Assembly (NCBI GenBank): GCA_958510825.1
Contig: OY294047.1
Location: forward strand, 52,435,365 to 52,499,364
Source: Brachypterus glaber
Lineage: Eukaryota > Arthropoda > Insecta > Coleoptera > Kateretidae
Reading direction: 5' to 3'
Length of the DNA: 64,000 bases
A model generated the notes under the pieces. That model was not told the DNA's origin. It worked only from the letters and a program-made list of their open reading frames with translations, and did no database searches. Each line of letters begins with the position of its first letter. Position 1 is the stretch's first letter. Position numbers and translations under genes: made by a program. This document shows, in pieces, positions 1-10,682 of the stretch.

Positions 1-296
1 TTATGTCCAAAGGCTATTTGGGGTATATTTTTTTGTATTTTTTGAATATAAATAAACATACCTACAAAATTTCACAATGACATCTTTTTTTTCTATAGAA
101 AAAAAATGTAAAAAAATATATTTTTAAAATTTGAAGGTAGAAAGACTCTTTAATAAAAAATTAAAAAAATAAAGCAAACCTTAACCTTTTAACATGCAAA
201 ATAAATCTATATTTGGGTCTCTACCAACTAATTTAATTGCATGCTTTTACAACAAAGTTCAAGTTTATTTATCTAGAAGTTTTAATTCTAAAGGTA
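1..296. other. AT-rich spacer, no gene seen
   Basis: Long A and T runs with no open frame of note and no repeat that recurs in the window. It ends at the TA dinucleotide at 295-296 that flanks element A1. Confidence 0.6.
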
Positions 297-1199
297 GAGG
301 AAAGTCGCCTAATTTCGGATACCATTTACAATGTATTCAATATTTAATACTCGGTATTACTTTTTGATATTTTTTTTATATAACTAGATACAACTTATTA
401 TAGCGAACCATGATTTATTATAAAAGCAATTTTATTACAGTTTATTTTTTCCAAAAAACACGGTTAAAAAAAATCAGCGCATTTTTGTGCATTTGAAAAA
501 GGGCTCCTAATTTCGGACATATCCGAAAAAATTTTTTCAAGAGTAGATCTAGATCCCATTGCTTATGTTTCTTGTTATTCCTTCACATTTAAGACGTAAA
601 TTGATCATTAAGCGATTTTCTACGAAATACTATAGGAACTATAATTTTAGATTCCCAATTTCGAATATCTTAGTATCTTAGGTAATTTTCGTTTTTTCAA
701 AATTGTTTATCTTAGTTTGTTGTATCATTATAAAAATAATAATTAATGGTTGGTTATCCTGAATAATAATTACCTTGCAGATATCCGAAATTGGGAATCA
801 AATGCACAAAAATGATCTATCCGAAATTAGGCAACTTTCTGCTTTTTAGATTAGAAATTTGTAGAATGTTTACGTTTTCAAATTGCTTAATTATGAATAG
901 TGGATCAACTTAAATAACATCATAACTTACCCAAGACACAATAACGAACTTTTATAACGATTATTTATAAAATAAACAAGCATAATAATGCAACTGAGCA
1001 CAAAACTGCCATTTGCAATATAAACGATTTGTGCTGCCATTTAAAGGGGAGAAGCTCTACCGTTATCATATTACAGGACGGATTTAGTTTGACTTTTGGC
1101 TTCACATAAAAGTAGGTTTCTGTTTACCTTTGCAGACAGTATCTTAAATACACTACTATCCGAAATTTGGAAACCATCCGAAATTAGGCGCATTTCCTC
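297..1199 (+). mobile_element. Family A element, copy 1 (TA-flanked, 903 bp)
   Basis: Ends are imperfect terminal inverted repeats: GAGGAAAGTCGCCTAATTTC at the left, and the reverse complement of GAGGAAATGCGCCTAATTTC at the right. TA lies on both sides (295-296 and 1200-1201), as for Tc1/mariner-type insertions. The motif CCTAATTTCGGA (either strand, with variants) recurs inside at about 311, 507, 655, 782, 818, 1157 and 1178. No transposase frame remains, so this is a non-autonomous element. Copy A2 at 50053-50951 is inverted and nearly the same length. Open frames inside are shadows shared by both copies. Confidence 0.8.
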
Positions 1200-1201
1200 T
1201 A

Positions 1202-1721
1202 CAGAGGTACAAAGAACTTTGCAACTCGACAGCCACACTTTTTGACAGCTTCGTTTAAGCAACCACCATAGACAAAGAAATACCTCCAAAGCCGTTGCGG
1301 AAAAGTGTGATAAAATTTATCAAGCAAGGCACATTTAATGTGCCTTGCGCATCTGCGATAAACTTGCACATGCGCACTATTATTGTTGTTTTTTAACCTT
1401 AGTTTTATGTGTAAAATAAAAATTGTAAAAAATGCAACAAAAAACAAAAATATCTACGGAGAAACGGCGAAATAGTTTTTTAATTGAATATAAATTTTTC
1501 GAGGTGTGTTTGAATTTCGGGGTTTTGTACTTTTTATACTTTGAGTACACCAGGGATTGACCTTTTGCTCTTCATAAAGTAACAATACAGGTCATGTTTA
1601 AAGTTATAAACAAATGCAGCAAAAAAACAATTAAAACATAGTAGAAGTCGAAAAATGAACAGAAACAAACGACGATCTGACAGTATTGACAGTATAAACA
1701 AACTACTAATAATTATAATTC
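1202..1721. other. Unassigned spacer
   Basis: No recurring family or coding frame recognised. A short perfect hairpin (AAGGCACAT / ATGTGCCTT) lies near 1325-1347. The rest is AT-rich single-copy sequence within this window. Confidence 0.5.
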
Positions 1722-1785
1722 TTCACCCCAGTAGATTTTTACTGGGGGATTTTTGGAGATACGACAAATGAATACTGGGGTGACG
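1722..1785. repeat. Family DD remnant
   Basis: Carries the family DD terminal motif (TGGAGATACGACAAA followed by TACTGGGGTGACGA), with a second inverted CACCCCAGTA a few bases upstream. The intact copy is at 43873-44338. It looks like two DD ends collapsed together after an internal deletion. Confidence 0.55.
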
Positions 1786-3086
1786 AATTGTTTTACGACC
1801 GACAGTATTTCACAGCTGACAGAGATGCGTACTGCGCAAGGTCAGATAAATCGCGTTACGTCATTTCGCTGCCCCGTTCTGTCACAAAATAATCTTGCGC
1901 AGGCTGGACCTTTAGTCCTCTTTCTTCTCTATGGCAACCACAAGCCAGCGACACTCAGTGTGGTTAATTTTTTTTTTGACTACATTTATTGGCTTGTGAT
2001 TGCTCGAAATTCAAGACTGGGAAACGCGACATGTCGAGTACGCCAGTGCTACTTTCGTAGTTCTATGTATGTACCTCAAAAGGCATACACCAATCAAGTT
2101 TTAGTTTTTATGCAGTTTAAACAGTTTAAATTGACGTTTCTTATATATTATTTTAACGGTTTTTAAAAGTTAAAACTTCAAATAAAACTGGGTACCTATC
2201 TTTGTATACCCTACTTTGTATTTTAAATATTTTCTCCGAGAAGTTTCTCTAAATTAAAGTAAATTTTATTTTCAGCTTTAATGGTATTTACTTAACAAGT
2301 TATTTTGTTTTACTGTGGTTTTGATTACACTGTAGTACGTTTTTATGGGGCAAAAACCTTACTTATAACGTGTGGTAGAATGCGATAAGAGCGAAAGGAA
2401 CATTTATTAAAAAAATAAATAAAAAGATAAATTTTATTACTTATTATACAGGGTATTTACAAAAGAAACTAGCACAAACAGAGAGATACTTAAGATTAGG
2501 ATTTAAAATCTGCATGCTTAAACTTAAGACTAATAAGTTTTAGGTCTAATAACATCTAATAACTATTAACTGTTAATAAAAAGCGTGTTGAATGTATTAG
2601 TTTAAAAATAAAGATTGACGATCTAAAATGCAAGCTGGACCAGGGACCTTTTTTCTTCTTATGTGCATCGGTATTAAAGTTTGCATACTACACGCGCTTA
2701 TTTACAGAGGTGAGGCCGGAACATAATAGTTATTAATATTTGTTAAAGAAATATGATATTTTGTGTGCTGACCAATTGCTCCACAACAGGACGGAATAAA
2801 ACTCATTTCATCGTCGCGACGTGAGGCGTCGACAATACTTATATTTTACACAACGGGTATGACATTTAGTTCTGGGATTTGCACTCTACGAGACTCTAAA
2901 GGCACACACGTAATGCACTGAGACATTATTTAAAATCATCCCAGACTATTTATATTTTAGAGCGCAGAAAAGTATAAATAGAAATGTCTAATAAATAGAC
3001 ATGTATTTGTTAGAGAAGTTGTGTCTAAACTGATTTTAATATAGGCAGAAATGAAGCAGAGGGAGTTAGTGATAGTGCCTTCTTAA
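1786..3086. other. Unassigned 1.3-kb spacer
   Basis: A 137-codon frame (1753-2166, plus) crosses its start, but it runs out of the DD remnant and shows no motif I know, so I do not call it a gene. A patch around 1800-2060 is less AT-rich than its surroundings. A short CG-rich palindromic patch (GTCGCGACGTGAGGCGTCGAC, written in two parts: GTCGCGACGT, GAGGCGTCGAC) lies near 2813-2833. Nothing else recurs. Confidence 0.45.
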
Positions 3087-3660
3087 CAGGGCCCTAGCGA
3101 AGAAGATTTTGTGGGGGGAAGTCAAAAATTACAACTTTTTTTAGCCTAAAAATACAACTTTCTTTTTTCGTCTAAAAAGTTAATGACTAAAAAAAATGTC
3201 CTCACCTCCAAAAAAGCTTTTTCCGTGACAGTTTTGAATCCCTACAATATACGACTTTTTAATTATATATTAATACATACACAATTTCCTACCAACAATA
3301 TGGTCTGCTTGTTAAACAAGAAATACACTCATAAAATTTCGTTGTTTTTTTAATACTGAATGTTATTTGTTAATACAATTTTTTATTTATATCGCCACCA
3401 TTATTATTTAATACTTTACTTGTGATATTAAATACTGCAATGTGTGTATTGTATACAAAATGTTGTCATACTAACATAGAGACCGTGCTGGTACATTTGG
3501 ATCCCCACGCAACAGATAATTTAATAAAATTTAATCCCTGCAATATGCAAGTTTTTTTTTGTAAAATATGCAACTTTTGTATTTTGGATCAATGAAATAT
3601 ACAACTTTTCAAGATGGGTGGGGCCAACGCTCCCCCCGTCCCCCCATAGCTACGACCCTG
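3087..3660. mobile_element. Family EE, hAT-like non-autonomous element
   Basis: The left end reads CAGGGCCCTAGCGA and the right end is the reverse complement of CAGGGTCGTAGCTATGG. A CAGG(G)-type terminus with a GTAGC core is common in hAT elements. The 8-bp flanks (CTTCTTAA and TCCCTCAA) match at only four positions, so the target duplication is decayed or the ends are slightly off. It shares GACTAAAAAAAATGTCCTCA-like sequence with hAT-like W (near 8740). A family D arm sits inside. A similar right-end fragment lies beside D1 at 12693-12775. Confidence 0.5.
3324..3513 (+). repeat. Family D, solo arm
   Basis: Begins TACACTCATAAAATTTCG and follows one arm of the long palindrome D1/D2 to GGATCCCCACGCAAC, then stops without the second arm. 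It lies inside EE, so it inserted there and lost half, or only one arm was copied. Confidence 0.75.
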
Positions 3661-3725
3661 TCCCTCAATCAAGTATAAGTTGGGAAAATTATGGAGTTAA
3701 TGTCATCAACTTAAAGACCTTTCTT

Positions 3726-4010
3726 GGCTGCGTTCAATGAAAACAGTAAAACTCATCGAAAGCTGTCAAATCACTACTGAAGGCTATATGTTTCGATGGA
3801 CAGATGTCGCTGTAATCGTTCCTCGTCAACGTTTTGAGATGATTAGTTTTGATTGATTTTTTAAAAGCCCGGTGTTCTCCTTTTTGTGGGTATTTCTAAC
3901 CTCAAATGGTGGTTGTGACAAGTGACATATATTAGCTGTTCAGCAGTTTGCTAGAAAACTTATCATTCGATGATTTTTGATTAGTTTTGCTGGTTTCATT
4001 GAACGCAGCC
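3726..4010. mobile_element. MITE OO, 285 bp
   Basis: Termini are inverted repeats GGCTGCGTTCAATGAAA at both ends, extending about 28 bp with a few mismatches. There is no coding capacity. The target duplication is unclear (TT on the left, AT on the right). Only one copy is in this window. Confidence 0.75.
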
Positions 4011-4807
4011 ATTAACTTTTCGCTGTCTTGTAAAAATCATCAAGTTGGGAAATTCGTAATCTTGAGTAGGAAAGGAAAAAACATTCAGTTTCAGTTGGGA
4101 AATTTTTCTTTCGCCCCAGTCACTATTGTATTAGGAAAATTATTTTAAAATTCTGTACATTTTCGCAGTCTTTAAATTAAACAAGTTTTCCAACAGCTTT
4201 TTAAGTTTAAATCAACTCGATAAACCAACCCGAATTTGCCACCAAATTTGCAGCAAAGTCCAGTAAGTAAGCTGCGGCCAGAAGGCATGTTGCCCGTTCA
4301 GGTCCGTAATCAGTCTTTTGCAAATCCGGGTCGGTCGTAATTTTAGGTTTCTGCTATGAAATTGGAAGTTTATCCTTTATAGGTCAGACTGGGGCAATAA
4401 ATACACTTTTTTAGAATGCCATGTACCGAAAGTAAAACAAAACAATTCTTCGCCCTACAAAAAAAAAACACTTCTGGTCCATTAATTGTAGGCAACTCCG
4501 TGTATACTAGTTTTGTTTAATGTCAATAACTTGAGAGATAATAACGAAAGTTAAAAGTCTAGAGTGAAAGCACATATTGCGAGAGAGAAAGAAAGAGAGA
4601 GAGAGAGAGAGATGCCGGCAAATTTAGAGAGAGAGAGATAAAACATTCATTTTGTGACAACTCTTAATTTAATATTAAAAGTACGAATTTTGGCAATTTT
4701 TTGCACGAAATAATTTCTTTGGAATGTTGATGGCAAATACTGCTAGTGCTGCAATATAACCGAAAATTTTGAAAAAAAATATATATAAAACTTTGGATCA
4801 TATTTAT
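4011..4807. other. Unassigned spacer with GA microsatellite
   Basis: AT-rich sequence with a G/A repeat near 4573-4640. No coding frame or recurring family recognised. Confidence 0.5.
4573..4640. repeat. (GA)n microsatellite
   Basis: Two runs of GA repeats (about 4582-4611 and 4627-4639) with an interruption containing GATGCCGGCAAATTTA. Confidence 0.9.
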
Positions 4808-4857
4808 GTTCCGCACTTTGTCCCCCGATCGCGCGGAATATTGTATATTTCATACTA

Positions 4858-5444
4858 CAGTGGAAACTCCATAACTCGAACCTCTATAACTCGAAATGTT
4901 GCATAAGTTTAAGTTTACTGATGTTCCCCGCATATTTTCTATTGTAACTACGTTATCTATTTGGTAATTTACCATGCAATATATAAATTTGGTTACACTT
5001 GTAAATAGCAATGTGATTTAATTTTTGATAAATGAGTAATGTATTAAAAAAAACAAGAAATTAATTTTAACTACGTATTTTTACCTCTCTAACTCGAATT
5101 TCTAAAACTCAAAATTCTCCATAAATCGAAACCAGCCACATTTTCTATTGTAAAAATGTATTTCCACCTCTCTTACTCGAATTTTCTATAACTCGAAAAT
5201 CTCGAAACCACAGTAACACAATTCTCCATAACTCTAATTTTCGGGCAGCATAAAATAAAGTTTTTCGTCACAATATTATGCACAACGCTCAGCATCGTCA
5301 AATATCGTTGCGCCGTACATAGTTTACTGTGTTTTCTAAGGGAACCCCCAAAGCTTTGCGGGATGTTTTTTCTTTAACTGAAAATCTCTCTAACTCGAAC
5401 TAATTTTGCGGTCCCTTAAGTTTAAAGTTATGGAGTTTCCACTG
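4858..5444. mobile_element. Family FF, pogo/Tigger-like MITE (587 bp)
   Basis: Perfect CAGTGGAAACTCCATAACT at both ends in inverted orientation, flanked by TA on each side (4856-4857 and 5445-5446). CAGTGGAAcCTC-type ends with TA duplications are characteristic of the pogo/Tigger branch of Tc1/mariner. The phrase CTCTAACTCGAA / CTATAACTCGAA recurs at least five times inside, possibly as repeated transposase-binding sites. No transposase remains. Confidence 0.8.
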
Positions 5445-5483
5445 TATTTATAAAATATACTATTTCCTACGACTGCTTTAGAA

Positions 5484-5907
5484 CACGGAAAGAGATTAGT
5501 GGGCTCTGCGCTATACATTATAAGATATTTGGTAACAGTGGCAAATTATAGTGATTTAAGCTATAGATTATAAGGGACACAATAACTAATAATGTTAAAA
5601 ATAAATTGGAAACGATTATATATATTACAGACACGATTATATTTATTACAGGCACTATTATAAATTTACAGAAATTTTATTATATTATAAAAATTATTAG
5701 CACGGACAATAATTAAATCTATTTAAGCTATAAATGCCATACTATTTGTTATATTTTATTATTCACTAAACAATTAAAGTATTTCATATAAATTTTTACA
5801 CTGACTGCCATAATTGTAAGAGAAAGCCTTGTATTTATATAATAAGCGATTATAATTTGCTTGGTATGTGTGTTATACCGCTCCTAGCTATAATTTTTTT
5901 TTTCGTG
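5484..5907 (-). mobile_element. Family H element, copy 2 (424 bp)
   Basis: Starts CACGGAAA and ends with the inverse (TTTTCGTG, one base worn). It is flanked by AA on both sides. Y2 at about 47236 has the uninterrupted sequence TTTAGAATGTAAGC where this copy has TTTAGAA-element-AATGTAAGC, so the 2-bp duplication is direct. Its orientation is opposite to H1 and H4. No coding capacity. Confidence 0.9.
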
Positions 5908-6314
5908 AATGTAAGCAAATACACACACTTTTCAAACACAGAATGAATACATTCTAGCTCTAGATACGGTATGAATATTCTGTATCAAGTGTTAGAATGA
6001 GCCATCTCTTTTTTATAAAAGTAAAGAAAACTGTAGCAAAATTAGCAAAAATATATAAATTTTACCATGAAATATTGAATAATTTAATGCAATTTAAAGT
6101 TTTGCGTTAAAATTACATAAAGTTTATTAGTTTTTTTTAATATTTGACCAGTTTTTTATCAATTTAGTTCAAAAAAATTAAAACTGCAACTACAAAACAA
6201 TAGATGTTAAATATTTAAACTTGGTATCTGTCACAATAATCTGAGCTTGTCCGCAGTGTAAAGCCAAACAGTGTTTCATATTTGCAGTCGAAGAAAAAGT
6301 ATAGTCTACAACAC

Positions 6315-6412
6315 GTATGGAATAGTCATTCCGCGCTCGCGGGACCGTCATACTCGCCTACCGGCTCGTATGACAAACTTTTCGCTCGCGCGGAATATTG
6401 TTTATTCCATAC
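6315..6412. repeat. Terminal hairpin of Y1
   Basis: GTATGGAATAGTCATTCCGC at the left pairs with GCGGAATATTGTTTATTCCA plus TAC at the right. An inner stem CGCG/CGCG and a GTCATA/TATGAC stem lie toward the centre. Y3 at 58634-58760 has the same hairpin in the other orientation. Confidence 0.8.
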
Positions 6413-6429
6413 TAGTTATAGAATATATT

Positions 6430-7020
6430 ATTCTGGTCAGTAAAAAAACTTCAAAGTTTTCAAAAACGGTTTTTGCCTCCCAGCCTATTTTAATCAGGTC
6501 TACAAGATCAGCGAAATAATTTCAAATATTTGTCCAAACCTATCGACAAGGAGTAATGCTTAGGTAGTTAAACTATTTGATAGTTTTCGAAGTAGGTAGC
6601 TGTAATACCTACATAACTATGACATTGTTCGTAAAGTTTTCTAAAACCGAACATAGCAAAAGTTTTGTTCTATAATACAAGTTCTATTCCTCGAGGATCT
6701 AAGAATAGACAATATATTAAAATGAAAATAAATTTAACAATAACTGTCCAAGGAATAAATTTAAAATTTTAAAAGCACACAAACTGATCATTATGTGTAA
6801 CTTAAATTTGAAATATTTAACCTAAAAATAAGTAACTCGAGATCCAGTTTTCAAAAACAAAACGTTCTTAAAACTAGGGACCCACCTACTTCATTTAAAA
6901 AATAAAAAATTAACCATTTATTTTTCTTTTCACTTTTTAAAAAAAGTGGTAGGGGCTAATTTATTTTTTTTTTTTTGAGCCTGAAACCATTGATTTTTTT
7001 ACAATTATCTGACAAGTGTC
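6430..7020. other. Unassigned AT-rich spacer
   Basis: No recurring family or convincing coding frame. An 82-codon frame at 6271-6519 only reads through the Y hairpin. Confidence 0.5.
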
Positions 7021-7023
7021 ACA

Positions 7024-7147
7024 ATAGTATATTGTTTTACTAAGAGGAAAAGTAAAGCTTTTCTTACTAGTCTCTAGAATTTACGGACGACGCGAAGCGG
7101 AGTCCGTAAATTGCAGACAAGTAAAAAAGCACTGTTCCTCTATTTCT
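7024..7147. repeat. Family S hairpin (GCGAAGC apex)
   Basis: The outer edge AATAGTATATT leads into a long imperfect palindrome: AGAGGAA/TTCCTCT, AGCTTTT/AAAAGC, AATTTACGGAC/GTCCGTAAATT. The tip CGCGAAGCG is flanked on both sides by GA, giving tandem G-A mismatches. The right edge continues CTATTTCTCCTTCAAG, resembling the inner ends of families Y and K. It is the only copy here, and the far end of its body was not found. Confidence 0.75.
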
Positions 7148-7481
7148 CCTTCAAGCGTCCTGAATATTATTTTTTTTATAATACTTTTTAAATTTAATTT
7201 ATTACAAAAGTACATTTTTCGAGATTTTGATGGTAACTTGTCTAATGTAGTATTTGCAATTTCGGAGAGATTTTAAGTAGTAAAATCCATATATTCTTCT
7301 TTAATCATTTTTAATCAATTTCATACAACGTGCACAGAATCTCGAGTCAACGACCTGTTTACATAATAAACAAACAACTGTGAAGTATGGCAAGAATATA
7401 TTCAATTAATACCTTGAAATTTTGAAAAGAGAAAATATTTATTTTTCAATCGATAGTTTGTTTTCTTAGTATGTTGAATAT
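7148..7481. other. Spacer, possibly body of the S element
   Basis: AT-rich, no gene. It may belong to the element whose hairpin ends at 7147, but no matching right end was found. Confidence 0.35.
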
Positions 7482-7483
7482 TA

Positions 7484-7897
7484 GGCTGGGTCAAAAAAAA
7501 CAACTATTTTTTTTTTATTTTATATTCTGAAAAATCGGTTGCTAGACATCTCTAGAAAATTCTCACCAAATATGAGCTCTTAATTTTGATAAAAAGGTTC
7601 TCCGCTTTACAATTTTCCATGTTTTCCTCAGTATTAGAAACAAAAATTGATATCTCTTTGACAACTGTTCGTTAAAAAGTATCTCTCCTCATATTCTTGT
7701 AGGAAATGGAACGCTCTACACAAAAGGTCTCTTAGAATTTTTTCGTAAACCTCACCGTTTAAAAGATATTAAAGGTTAAAGTTTGATTATTTTAAGAGGC
7801 ATTTCTGTTTTGCTTATGAATTGCGCAATTCATAGTTTTGTAGGAAATTAACTATAAAGTATAAAGTAAAAAAAAAGTCGGTTTTTTGGACCCACCC
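7484..7897. mobile_element. MITE X, TA-flanked
   Basis: Ends GGCTGGGTCAAAAAAAACAAC and the inverse of GGGTGGGTCCAAAAAACCGAC (about 20 bp, four or so mismatches; each written here in full is one terminus). TA stands on each side (7482-7483 and 7898-7899). No coding frame. Probably a Tc1/mariner-type non-autonomous element. Confidence 0.65.
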
Positions 7898-7899
7898 TA

Positions 7900-8285
7900 C
7901 TAAATATATTTATTTTCCATTAATTTAATGTATTTTCCTTTAAAATACGGTAAAAGGAAAATATGAACGAGCTTCGACTAACTTTTAATCAGGAATGTAA
8001 TCACTGTTTTTTTAGAAATTAATATGTGACATCCCCTGATTATTTTAGGAGCAAAACGAAAAAAATCCTAGGGGCACTTTTTAAGAAAATTCGATTTTCA
8101 TTAGTTTTTATATTTTTTTTAGTGTAGTTTTTATTAGGGATAACGAAAGATTTTATTTTTTAAGCAATTTTGTAGAATATCTTTGTTTTATTTTTGTAGA
8201 AAAAAGACCCAGACGTGTAGGGGTTAAACTGAGTTCAGATTCGGTTTCAGCGGGCGAAAATACATAGAAATATCATAGACCTATT
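7900..8285. other. Unassigned spacer
   Basis: AT-rich sequence without recognised features. It ends in GACCTATT (8278-8285), the 8-bp target duplication of element W. Confidence 0.5.
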
Positions 8286-8992
8286 CAGGTCCGTAACTGA
8301 AAAAAATATAGGGGGTGCTGAGCACCCCCTGACAGATTTTTTTTATAATATTTTCAGTGGGGCTCCGAAGCATTTTTTTTGGGCAGGGGGCAAAGCAAAT
8401 ATTCCCCAATTTAAAAATTGAGAAATTTCCCATATCAAAAAAACAGCTTTACCCCCAACGAACTAATAACTCTTCTCTCTAGAATAGGCATTTCATTTGT
8501 AAAAACTGACAAAAACGTAGCCAACATATACATTTGTCTGTCTTACCCGCACAGCTTTGTTCTGACAGAGACAACAATAACAGTTACTGGTAATTGTTAT
8601 TGTTCAGGCCTGAATATACCTACTATTTGTTTACAAACAAACCGAGATGTTGGCGATACTTTATATTAACGGTATGCGTATTCTAGAGAGAAGAGTTGTT
8701 AGTTCGTTGTTTACCCCTGACCATAAAATTTTGCTGACTAAAAAAAAGGTCCTCACCTCTGAAAAATTCCCAACCTTTCCAATTTTCCCAAGTAAACAAT
8801 TTACTGACCAGTTTCCCTTTACCCCTCAATTTACATTATTCACAGTAATATTATTTTTTAATGTAGGGTAGCTTCTGTTTTGACTTGAGCACCCCCTGTG
8901 GGGGTACTTAGAGCTTATTTCGCCAGGGGGTGCTCAAAATCATGCCAGGAGGTGCTGAGCACCCCCTAGCACCCCCCTCAGCTACAGGCCTG
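8286..8992. mobile_element. Family W, hAT-like element with 8-bp duplication
   Basis: Ends CAGGTCCGTAACTGA and the inverse of CAGGCCTGTAGCTGA. It is flanked by a perfect 8-bp duplication GACCTATT (8278-8285 and 8993-9000), the length expected of hAT transposition. Inside the ends are GGGGGTGCTGAGCACCCCC-like palindromes. Element V1 is nested at 8456-8709; without it W is about 445 bp. No transposase frame, so non-autonomous. It shares GTCCTCACCTC-type sequence with EE. Confidence 0.85.
8456..8709 (+). mobile_element. Family V, hAT-like MITE, copy 1 (254 bp)
   Basis: Ends CAACGAACTAATAACTC and the inverse of CAACGAACTAACAACTC, followed on both sides by TCTTCTCTCTAGAATA. It is flanked by a perfect 8-bp duplication TTTACCCC (8448-8455 and 8710-8717). 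V2 at 44607-45285 has a different 8-bp duplication, and after removing its nested H3 it is also exactly 254 bp. The open frames here are non-coding shadows. Confidence 0.9.
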
Positions 8993-9000
8993 GACCTATT

Positions 9001-9488
9001 AATGGCGCAGACCACTTTTGTTTTTTTGTGGGCCTGTGTAATAATTCTAATACTAAAACATTAGTGCTTTTGAAACAAACTGAACTTAATAAAATTTAAT
9101 ACTAACCTTGATATAACTATTTACTTAACTAATTAAGTTTAAGTATTATTATAGCAAAAAGTGCTTAACCTCAAATATGTACTTAAAATACAGAATAAAA
9201 GAGTAGTATAATGACATTTTAGTATTAAATTATTGCTCTAGAATTTATTAATATGATTAACCATTATTTAACTCTTCACATATCTATACAAAGAATAGTA
9301 TTATACAATATGAATTCGTTATAGTATTAAATACTAAACCATTTTGTCAAGTTAATAGTCTAAGAGCTGGTGGCCATTTTTAATTCATTATTTGCACCCA
9401 TCTGTATTTTATATGTATGTCTTAAAGTACATTCAAATTAAGTTACTGGCAAATCGCCAGATCCTGGATCGGGTCCCCGATATTATAC
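9001..9488. other. Unassigned AT-rich spacer
   Basis: Many short AGTATTAAAT-type strings, no gene, no element ends recognised. Confidence 0.5.
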
Positions 9489-10072
9489 CAAAGGACTAAA
9501 CTGGCTGTTTTAGTCCCGCTGCATTAGTGTTTCCTGAGCGAGCGTAGCGAGCGAGGGAAACAGAAATGCAAGGGACTAAAACAGCCAAGTTTAGTCCTGA
9601 GGTATATACACTATTTTTTGCAGGACCAAACATAATTTAGGTAGGTAGATAAAATTAAAATTAAAAACCACGCGTCTAAAATCGGTTGTTTTATTTTCGT
9701 AATTTAATCAAGATACCTGTAAATTGCGAAGAGTCAGTTTCATGGCTATCTCGATTTCAATTGTTTTTTAATATGGTCGACACAAACGTCAAAAAAATGG
9801 ACGAAGATGATAAATTTTAAGTTATGTATAAATTGTTATAACAATGTTATTTTTAAACGTTTTATTTGTTAAAATCAAATAAATTGGTTTGAATCGCTAA
9901 TTTATTACAAAACACCACCAAACCTAATTTTTGAACCAGCAAAGCACATAGTAAGTATAATATTTTAATATTATCAAGGTTGCCGTGATTTTTATTCCCT
10001 AGGGAGAAAAACGGCAAGTTTAGTCCCGAAAATGAAAGCGTAAAATTAGGTCTTGGTCGTGCAAAAAATATA
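9489..10072 (+). mobile_element. Family Q hairpin element, copy 1
   Basis: Begins with a palindrome (about 9492-9598): GGACTAAACTGGCTGTTTTA pairs with TAAAACAGCCAAGTTTAGTC. The inner arms are GTTTCC/GGAAAC and the tip is GAGCGTAGCGA (GCGTAGC at 9542-9548). The body then opens at ACTATTTTTTGCAGGACCAA and closes near 10049-10076 with the inverse, TCTTGGTCGTGCAAAAAATA. The micro-frame ATGGACGAAGATGATAAATT (7 codons, stop at 9818-9820) is identical in Q2. No longer frame. Confidence 0.75.
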
Positions 10073-10302
10073 TTATTAACTTACCCAGTCAAACAAATTA
10101 CATTTATTGCATTTAGATTAGTCTATTTTCACAGTTTTACATAATTATTCACTAGGCTAAGAGTTAAAAAAAGACTTTATTTGACATATGTCAACACTAA
10201 AAACTCTCTTTAATTTTTATTTAATCAAAATGTCATTTCATAAATTCTCATTTCTTTAAAAAATCACATATCACATATTTTAAAGGCACTTTTTAAAGTT
10301 GT

Positions 10303-10607
10303 CTCGATTTAGTGACCTTTATAAAAATTTCCCTCATAATTCGGAAAAATTATTCCGTAAGCCTATGTTTCTGTGTTTATTTTCAACGTTGATGAGTTTA
10401 CGCCGACTACTGATGATGATATTACCCCTGAAAATGCAGTTGTGAAGAGTAAACTATGGAATACGACGAATTACATATCTTTGCGGCTTGTTATTAACAG
10501 TATTCGGCGTAAACTTAGTTATGACTCATCAACGTTGAAAATAAACACAGAAACATAGGCTTACGGAATAATTTTGCCGAATTATGAGGGAAATTTTTAT
10601 AAATCGA
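10303..10607. mobile_element. MITE NN, long inverted repeat of about 300 bp
   Basis: Arms 10318-10406 and 10503-10602 are close to perfect inverted copies (TTTATAAAAATTTCCCTCAT outward, AACGTTGATGAG and TTTACGCCGA inward) with a spacer of about 95 bp. The 61-codon frame across it is a by-product. Single copy in the window. Confidence 0.8.
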
Positions 10608-10682
10608 AACATTTGACGACTAATTTGTTACCCACAACAATATTAACTATACATGTTAACAATACATACGTATATATATATA

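Larger units (their letters stand above)
4808..6412 (+). mobile_element. Family Y hairpin element, copy 1 (carries FF and H2)
   Basis: The body is bounded by related inverted ends: ACTATTTCCTACGACTGC near 5459, and at about 6285-6304 GCAGTCGAAGAAAAAGTAT, whose reverse complement reads ATACTTTTTCTTCGACTGC. A GC-tipped palindrome follows on the right (6315-6412). One arm of a similar hairpin (CGCGCGGAATATTG then TTTCATAC) lies on the left at 4830-4855. Two later elements interrupt it: FF at 4858-5444 and H2 at 5484-5907. Y2 (47222-47870) is the copy without H2 and has about 170 bp that this copy lacks. No coding frame. Confidence 0.7.

Noticed and set aside
1071..1289. Frame shared with 49972-50181 as a possible small protein
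   Set aside because: It lies in the terminal part of family A and spans the non-coding repeat motif; open by composition.
1753..2166. 137-codon open frame as a host gene
   Set aside because: No motif recognised, it starts inside a DD remnant, and no splice or promoter context supports it.
3087..3660. 8-bp target duplication for EE
   Set aside because: CTTCTTAA and TCCCTCAA agree at four of eight positions only, so I did not claim it.
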